From NCBI GenBank assembly GCA_938036835.1, contig CALHWB010000065.1:1-8376 (forward strand): a DNA stretch of 8,376 nucleotides, read 5' to 3'. Below the pieces are notes generated by a model that was not told where the DNA came from, did not search any database, and saw only the letters and a list, made by a program, of their open reading frames with translations. Both the position numbers and the translations under genes were made by a program. Shown in pieces: positions 6,125 to 8,376 of the stretch (its first letter is position 1; every line of letters starts with the position of its first letter). The stretch comes from an uncultured Propionibacterium sp. (lineage in GTDB: Bacteria; Actinomycetota; Actinomycetes; Propionibacteriales; Propionibacteriaceae).

Positions 6125-6869
6125 ACTGGGTTTGCGCCGGCGGGCGGTGGGTGGCCAGCCAGGCCAGCACCCCCGGCACGTCGCTGGCCTCGGGTACCCC
6201 GGCCGGGGTGGGCGTCCGGGCCACCATGATCACCGGGATACCGAGCCGGCCGGCCGCGTCCAGTTTGGCGGCCGTCTGGGCGCCGCCGGAATCCTTGCTG
6301 ACCAGCAACCCGATGCGCTGGTCGCGCAGCAGATCGAGTTCGCCGGCGAGTTCGAACGGGCCGCGGGCGGCGATGATCTGCCAGCCGGCGGGCGGGTCGC
6401 CGCCGGGCCATTCGGCCACCCGGGCGAGCACATCGGGCAGCGCGCGGTAGTGGGGCAGCGGTTGGCGGCCCACCGTCAGCAGGACGCGGCCCGGCCATCC
6501 GGCTGCGGCCCGGGCGGCGGCCGGATGATCGGCCACCCACCGCCAGTGCACTGCCCCTGGATGATCGGCCCAGCCCGGCCGGACGAACCGCAGCAGCGGG
6601 GTGCCGGTGGCGGCGCAGGCCCGGGCCGCATGCCGGGTCATCTGGGTCGCGAATGGATGGGTGGCGTCCAGCACCGCGGTGATGCGGTTGCTGCGCAGAT
6701 AGTCGATCAACCCCTCGATCCCACCGAAGCCGCCAATCCGGGCCTCGGCGGCTGCCCTGGCTTGCCGGGTGCGGCCGGCCACCGATTCGATCACCTCGAA
6801 CCCGGCTGCGGTGGCGGCAGCCAACAGTTCTCGGGCATCGACGGTGCCCCCCAACAACAGAACGGGCAT
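6090..6869 (-). CDS. cobK: CobK/CbiJ, (cobalt-)precorrin-6A reductase
   Basis: A 259-residue reductase that uses NADPH to reduce the C18-C19 double bond of the macrocycle, directly before the CbiT step. The N-terminal nucleotide-binding strand and loop LLLGGTVDAREL (4-15), DATHPFATQM (68-77), RFVRP (94-98) and VSKDSGGAQTAAK (190-202), followed by PVIMVARTP (212-220), are typical of the family. The cofactor-bound metal state, and thus the choice of the name cobK or cbiJ, cannot be told from this protein; the linked cbiD argues for the cobalt-containing substrate. The ATG at 6869 puts the first strand right at the N-terminus; GTG 6890 would add seven residues but brings it within 14 bp of cobQ. 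No ribosome-binding site is evident. The last 11 codons lie antisense to the end of cobA and encode a Gln/Pro/His/Arg-rich tail past the conserved domain. Confidence 0.93.
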   Translation of the reverse strand: MPVLLLGGTVDARELLAAATAAGFEVIESVAGRTRQARAAAEARIGGFGGIEGLIDYLRSNRITAVLDATHPFATQMTRHAARACAATGTPLLRFVRPGWADHPGAVHWRWVADHPAAARAAAGWPGRVLLTVGRQPLPHYRALPDVLARVAEWPGGDPPAGWQIIAARGPFELAGELDLLRDQRIGLLVSKDSGGAQTAAKLDAAGRLGIPVIMVARTPTPAGVPEASDVPGVLAWLATHRPPAQTQFSQGQDPPPHR

Positions 6870-6875
6870 GAAATG

Positions 6876-6881
6876 ACCATA
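6876..6881 (-). promoter_or_regulatory. Candidate -10 element for a leaderless cobK transcript
   Basis: On the minus strand TATGGT fits TANNNT and is followed by exactly 6 nt before the ATG at 6869, so the A of the start codon would be position +1. The gene lacks a ribosome-binding site, as expected for a leaderless mRNA. No matching -35 is seen. It supports the 6869 start over GTG 6890, which lies upstream of this element. Confidence 0.35.
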
Positions 6882-6904
6882 GAACACCACGCCTGGGTGC
6901 GGCG

Positions 6905-8376
6905 ATGAGCGGGCTGCTGATCGCCGGCACCTCCTCGGATGCCGGGAAATCGCTGGTGGTTACCGGCATCTGCCGGGCCCTGTGGCGGCGCGGCATCGAC
7001 GTCGCGCCGTTCAAGGCGCAGAACATGTCGAACAATTCGATGGTCTGTGCGGATGGCTCCGAGATCGGCCGCGCCCAGTATCTACAGGCGCAGGCCGCCA
7101 AGGTGACACCCAGCAGCCTGCTCAACCCGGTGCTGCTGAAACCGGGCAGCGACCGGCGCTCCTTCGTGGTGCTGCGCGGCCGGCCCGCCGGCACCCTGGA
7201 AGCCGGCGAATACGCTACCGGGCGCGGCCAGCTGGCCGCGGCGGCCCATGCGGCCTATCGGGAACTGGCCGGCCGGCACGAACTGGTCGTGGTCGAGGGG
7301 GCTGGTTCCCCCGCCGAGATCAACCTGCGCCGAGGCGATTACGTCAATATGGGTTTGGCTAGGCAATTCGATCTGCCGGTGGTGGTCATCGGGGATATCG
7401 ACCGGGGTGGCGTGCTGGCCAGCCTGTACGGTACCTGGGGGTTGCTGGCGCCGGCCGACCGGGCGCTGCTGGCCGGTTTTGTGATCAACAAGTTCCGGGG
7501 CGATCGGGCGATCCTCGACCCGGGGCTGGCCGAGCTCACCGCCCGCACCGGGCTGGCCTGCCTCGGGGTGCTGCCCTGGCTGCGGGGGGTCTGGCTCGAC
7601 GGCGAGGACACCTTGCAGGTCGACCGCTGGCGGCGGGAACTGCCCGCCGATCCCGGCCGGGCGGGGTTGCGGGTGGCGGTGGTGCGGTTCCCGCGGATCT
7701 CGAACGCCACCGATGTGGAGGCCCTGGCGCACACCGCCGGGGTGGTGGTGGAGCTGACCGAGGATCCGCAGGTGGCGGCCGAGGCCGACCTGGTTGTGCT
7801 GCCGGGGTCGCGTGCCACCTTGACCGATCTGGCCTGGCTGCGGGAACGGGGGCTGGCCGAGACGATCGTGGCCCGGCACGCCGCCGGGCGTCCGGTGCTC
7901 GGCATCTGCGGGGGGTACCAGATGCTCGCCGAGACCATCGACGATCGGGTGGAAACCGGGCAGGGCCGGGTGACCGGCCTGGGGGTGCTGCCGGTCGCGG
8001 TGTGTTTCGACGCCGAAAAGGTGACCCGCCAGGCCATCCGGGAATGGGGTGGCCACCGGGTGGCCGGCTACGAGATCCACCACGGCCGCTGTACCCCGAC
8101 CGGGCCGGCCGAGCCCTTCCTGGACGGCTGGCGGGTCGGCAGCAGTTTCGGAACCATGCTGCATGGCAGCCTGGAGAACGACGGCTTCCGGACGGCCTGG
8201 CTGGCATCGATCGCCGGTTTGGCGGCCAGCCGGTGGCGTCCCGACCCGGCCGCGGCCGGCTACGGCGCGGCCCGCGAGCAGATGATCGAAACCCTCGCCG
8301 ATGCCGTCGAGCGGTATCTGGATCTTGACCAGTTGGTCCGGCTCGCGCTGGCGGGCCGGGGGCCGGCCGCGACCGC
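6905..8376 (+). CDS. cobQ: CobQ/CbiP, cobyric acid synthase (3' end cut by window)
   Basis: Open from ATG 6905 to the window edge with no stop: 490 full codons plus two bases. It is a glutamine-dependent amidotransferase that amidates four peripheral carboxylates (b, d, e, g) of adenosylcobyrinic acid a,c-diamide to give cobyric acid. The N-terminal synthetase domain has the P-loop-like GTSSDAGKS (8-16), FKAQNMSNNSM (36-46), EGAGSPAEINLR (131-142) and GDIDRGG (163-169). The C-terminal class I glutaminase domain begins near 255. It has the nucleophile Cys335 in GICGGYQML, GYEIHHG (388-394) and the catalytic His420 in GTMLHGSLEND. Family members are about 480-510 residues, so probably only a few C-terminal residues are missing. 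The ATG directly precedes the conserved first strand; the ribosome-binding site is weak (GGTGCGGCG directly before it). Its start is 35 bp from the divergent cobK start. The final residues (about 475-490) continue into an Ala/Gly-rich tail. Confidence 0.96.
   Translation, partial: MSGLLIAGTSSDAGKSLVVTGICRALWRRGIDVAPFKAQNMSNNSMVCADGSEIGRAQYLQAQAAKVTPSSLLNPVLLKPGSDRRSFVVLRGRPAGTLEAGEYATGRGQLAAAAHAAYRELAGRHELVVVEGAGSPAEINLRRGDYVNMGLARQFDLPVVVIGDIDRGGVLASLYGTWGLLAPADRALLAGFVINKFRGDRAILDPGLAELTARTGLACLGVLPWLRGVWLDGEDTLQVDRWRRELPADPGRAGLRVAVVRFPRISNATDVEALAHTAGVVVELTEDPQVAAEADLVVLPGSRATLTDLAWLRERGLAETIVARHAAGRPVLGICGGYQMLAETIDDRVETGQGRVTGLGVLPVAVCFDAEKVTRQAIREWGGHRVAGYEIHHGRCTPTGPAEPFLDGWRVGSSFGTMLHGSLENDGFRTAWLASIAGLAASRWRPDPAAAGYGAAREQMIETLADAVERYLDLDQLVRLALAGRGPAAT

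Noticed and set aside
5350..7194. Upstream extension of the cbiT frame into an 810-codon open frame
   Set aside because: It runs antisense to cobA and into the cobK/cobQ region, has Arg/Pro/Ser-rich composition without any domain, and only its last 195 codons look like a protein. It is a by-product of high G+C content.
7082..8164. Minus-strand open frame of 360 codons opposite cobQ
   Set aside because: Its His/Pro/Gln/Gly-rich composition is the usual reverse-strand image of a high-GC gene, and cobQ is clearly coding on the other strand.
1..8376. A novel system, defence island, mobile element or CRISPR array
   Set aside because: Every substantial coding region matches a known cobalamin family, and no transposase, integrase, repeat-spacer pattern, tRNA or inverted terminal repeat was seen.

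Overview
This window is a stretch of a cobalamin (vitamin B12) biosynthesis locus from a high-GC bacterium (roughly 70% G+C by eye). The strong third-position G/C bias, GTG/TTG starts, actinobacterial style of the B12 riboswitch and several genes with no Shine-Dalgarno sequence suggest an actinobacterium. The gene set and cobalt-early chemistry fit Propionibacteriaceae or relatives, but the genus cannot be fixed from the sequence alone. All nine complete genes and the one partial gene can be assigned to corrin synthesis or cobalt uptake, so I see no undescribed system.

Layout from left to right: cbiD and cbiC form a minus-strand pair (4-1826). A divergent region (1827-2011) holds a well-formed cobalamin riboswitch reading to the right. 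It leads cbiM-cbiN-cbiQ-cbiO (2012-4682), a complete ECF-type cobalt transporter with overlapping or closely spaced genes. A 79 bp convergent gap with a GC hairpin separates cbiO from minus-strand cbiT (4762-5349). Only 34 bp separate the starts of cbiT and plus-strand cobA (5384-6124). cobA runs into minus-strand cobK/cbiJ (6090-6869), and the two 3' ends overlap by 35 bp. Another 35 bp divergent gap leads to cobQ/cbiP (6905 to the window end), which is cut off by the window edge.

How the genes work together: CbiMNQO imports cobalt. CobA makes precorrin-2 from uroporphyrinogen III, which commits tetrapyrrole to the corrin branch. CbiD (C1 methylation), CobK/CbiJ (C18-C19 reduction), CbiT (C15 methylation and C12 acetate decarboxylation) and CbiC (methyl shift from C11 to C12) carry out successive late ring steps, and CobQ amidates the side chains to give cobyric acid. 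CbiD indicates the cobalt-early (anaerobic-type) route. Other required enzymes (CbiL, CbiH, CbiF, CbiG, CbiE, CbiA, CbiB and the lower-loop genes) are not in the window and must be encoded elsewhere.

The organisation is the most distinctive aspect: five strand switches in 8.4 kb, very small divergent gaps, a convergent gene overlap, and candidate leaderless promoters for cbiT and cobK. There is no gene-free stretch above 300 bases. No tRNA, rRNA, mobile element or CRISPR array was seen.
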